Shown: positions 7,287 to 8,355 of the stretch, piece by piece
How the letters are laid out: each line of letters begins with the position of its first letter
Numbering within the stretch: the stretch's first letter is position 1
NCBI GenBank assembly: GCA_027067035.1
Contig: JAMOMO010000336.1
Coordinates: forward strand, 1-8,355
Direction of reading: 5' to 3'
From: Desulfobulbaceae bacterium
GTDB taxonomy: Bacteria; Desulfobacterota; Desulfobulbia; Desulfobulbales; Desulfocapsaceae
DNA: 8,355 nt
The notes under the pieces: model-generated
The model's input: only the letters and a program-made list of their open reading frames with translations
What the model was told of the DNA's origin: nothing
Database searches by the model: none
Program-made: the position numbers and the translations under genes

Positions 7287-7535
7287 GTGGACGTACAGGA
7301 TATAAATGACAGACTTGTTACCATAGAAGCGACACTGCTCATCCAGAAAGGGCAGATTGAAATCCTGCTGGGATTACTTGCCTCCAGGGTGGGCAGAGAA
7401 GAACTGCTGGACTACCTTCAATCGGTTATTGCATCGCCCGATTTTGGAGACAGTGCAAAGATCTCGGCACAGGAGATGATACTGCATCAGGATCGGTTAT
7501 GGGGTGAAGGAAGGGCTTCGGGCAGGGAACAGTGA
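7287..7535 (+). CDS. Small hypothetical protein (82 aa), helical
   Basis: I do not recognise this protein. The likely start is GTG at 7287 (strong AAGGAG five bases upstream); the longer frame from GTG 7281 overlaps that site. It is charged, soluble and almost all helix: an N-terminal amphipathic segment with regularly spaced I/L/V (RLVTIEATLLIQKGQIEILL), then a second helix around REELLDYLQSVI, and a polar tail ending GRASGREQ. The pattern suggests a short coiled-coil or helical-hairpin dimer. It contains no Cys, signal peptide or DNA-binding motif. It is followed after 40 bases by the FAH-family gene in the same direction and probably shares the promoter at 7174-7203. Base use matches the downstream gene, so it looks like resident chromosomal DNA. 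Confidence 0.7.
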   Translation: MDVQDINDRLVTIEATLLIQKGQIEILLGLLASRVGREELLDYLQSVIASPDFGDSAKISAQEMILHQDRLWGEGRASGREQ

Positions 7536-7563
7536 GCCTGCAGTTTTTTAAAAAATAAGTAAA

Positions 7564-7569
7564 AAGGAG
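7564..7569 (+). promoter_or_regulatory. Ribosome binding site of the FAH-family gene
   Basis: AAGGAG sits six bases before the ATG at 7576, an ideal spacing. It supports that start and suggests efficient translation. Confidence 0.7.
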
Positions 7570-7575
7570 CACAGC

Positions 7576-8286
7576 ATGCCGGTACTGCTGTTACCATCGA
7601 CAACAGGTGAAACGGTTGAAATCCGTCCGAGTAAGATAATTGCAGTGGGTCTGAATTACCTCGAACACATTCAGGAAAGCGAATCGGTGAATGTGCAGAA
7701 TTTCACCGATGAAATTCCCGCGGAGCCGGTGTTGTTTCCCAAAACGCCCAATGTGCTGATCGGACCGGGAGATCCGATCATCCTGCCTTCATTTGTAAAT
7801 GACTACGGTTTTGACGAGTGCCGTACCGACTATGAGGCGGAACTTGCCGTTATCATAAAAGACCGGATCAAAAATGTTGCTGAGTCAGAGGCGCTGTCCC
7901 ATGTGCTGGGCTATAGCTGTTTTAATGATATCAGCCAGAGAAATCTGCAGCGAAGCGACAAATCCGGCTGGTTTCGCGGCAAATCACTCGATACATTCGG
8001 TCCCATCGGGCCGGTAATTGTTTCGCCTGATGAGATCGGGGATCCGCAGTGCCTTGATATCTGCTGTCGTCTCAATGGCCGGGTGGTTCAGAAATCCAAC
8101 ACCAGGCACATGATCTTTTCCATTCCGCAGCTCATATCATTTATCTCCTCCAATTTTACCCTGGAAGCCGGAGATATCATCATAACCGGTACGCCAAGCG
8201 GTGTCGGTCCCATTCAGGACGGAGACCTGCTGGAGGTGGAGATAGAGAATATCGGTACCCTGACAAATCCGGTCAGAAATGAGTAG
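7576..8286 (+). CDS. Fumarylacetoacetate hydrolase (FAH) family protein
   Basis: This is a 236-aa cytosolic enzyme of the FAH superfamily, which cleaves C-C bonds in acylpyruvates, decarboxylates oxaloacetate, or hydrates/isomerises related 2-oxo acids using a divalent metal. The sequence shows the family order: VGLNYLEHIQE (H31, the usual catalytic His segment), LFPKTPNVLIGPGDPI (~53-68), the metal ligands in DYEAELAVII (E87, E89) and D118 in CFNDIS, RGKSLDTFGPIGP (K136) and the C-terminal TGTPSGVG loop (~204-211). The length is normal for single-domain members such as FAHD1 or YcgM, so the gene looks intact. The substrate cannot be told from sequence alone, since the family is promiscuous. 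It lies 40 bases after the small helical gene and probably shares its promoter. No clear terminator follows. Nothing ties it functionally to the helicase. Confidence 0.93.
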   Translation: MPVLLLPSTTGETVEIRPSKIIAVGLNYLEHIQESESVNVQNFTDEIPAEPVLFPKTPNVLIGPGDPIILPSFVNDYGFDECRTDYEAELAVIIKDRIKNVAESEALSHVLGYSCFNDISQRNLQRSDKSGWFRGKSLDTFGPIGPVIVSPDEIGDPQCLDICCRLNGRVVQKSNTRHMIFSIPQLISFISSNFTLEAGDIIITGTPSGVGPIQDGDLLEVEIENIGTLTNPVRNE

Positions 8287-8328
8287 AGCATCCCCGGCAC
8301 CCGGTCGGATGAGAGTTATAAAGTGCAT

Positions 8329-8355
8329 ATGAGGAAGCGTCTTCATTATGGCTGG
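8329..8355 (+). CDS. Possible start of a further gene, cut by the window end
   Basis: An ATG at 8329 opens a frame (MRKRLHYGW) that runs off the end after nine codons; an in-frame GTG lies at 8323. The upstream GAGAG (8311-8315) is a poor, distant ribosome binding site. Too little is visible to name or even confirm it. Confidence 0.2.

Noticed and set aside
8309..8332. Seven-codon frame (MRVIKCI) whose stop overlaps the ATG at 8329
   Set aside because: Too short, without a good ribosome binding site, and the downstream gene itself is unproven.

Overview
The window looks like an accessory region of a Gram-negative, Desulfobacterota-like bacterium. That is a guess from codon choice and the style of the helicase and FAH-family proteins; no marker gene is present. 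The left ~0.9 kb is more AT-rich and uses codons differently from the large central gene, which suggests the region was assembled from pieces of different origin.

Layout, all genes on the + strand. (1) Bases 3-389 are the 3' part of a gene cut by the window edge, possibly of uracil-DNA glycosylase-superfamily type. (2) Bases 390-892 hold no gene I can support, only short, poorly started, possibly decayed frames. (3) Bases 893-1798 encode a 301-aa protein: a pRiA4b ORF-3-like domain joined to what looks like the DNA-binding (SAM-like) half of a tyrosine recombinase without its catalytic half. (4) A hairpin followed by a T-run at 1943-1966 probably ends that transcript. (5) Bases 1989-7166 encode a 1725-aa protein carrying three enzymes in one chain: an N-terminal DEDD 3'-5' exonuclease-like domain, a RecQ-type SF2 helicase core, and a complete UvrD/PcrA-type SF1 helicase. 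(6) The 7167-7286 spacer carries a good sigma-70-like promoter whose -10 lies inside a perfect 7-bp inverted repeat. (7) This promoter is placed to drive an 82-aa unknown protein (7287-7535) and a fumarylacetoacetate-hydrolase-family enzyme (7576-8286), which look like ordinary housekeeping or metabolic genes.

The point of interest is the giant exonuclease-RecQ-UvrD protein and its neighbours, a DNA-binding protein with an integrase-like half and a possible DNA-repair-fold protein. A nuclease plus two helicases of opposite type in one chain suggests processing of branched or foreign DNA, as in repair, recombination or anti-phage defence. Nothing in the window proves a defence role, and the terminator between the PRiA4-type gene and the giant gene argues against simple co-transcription.
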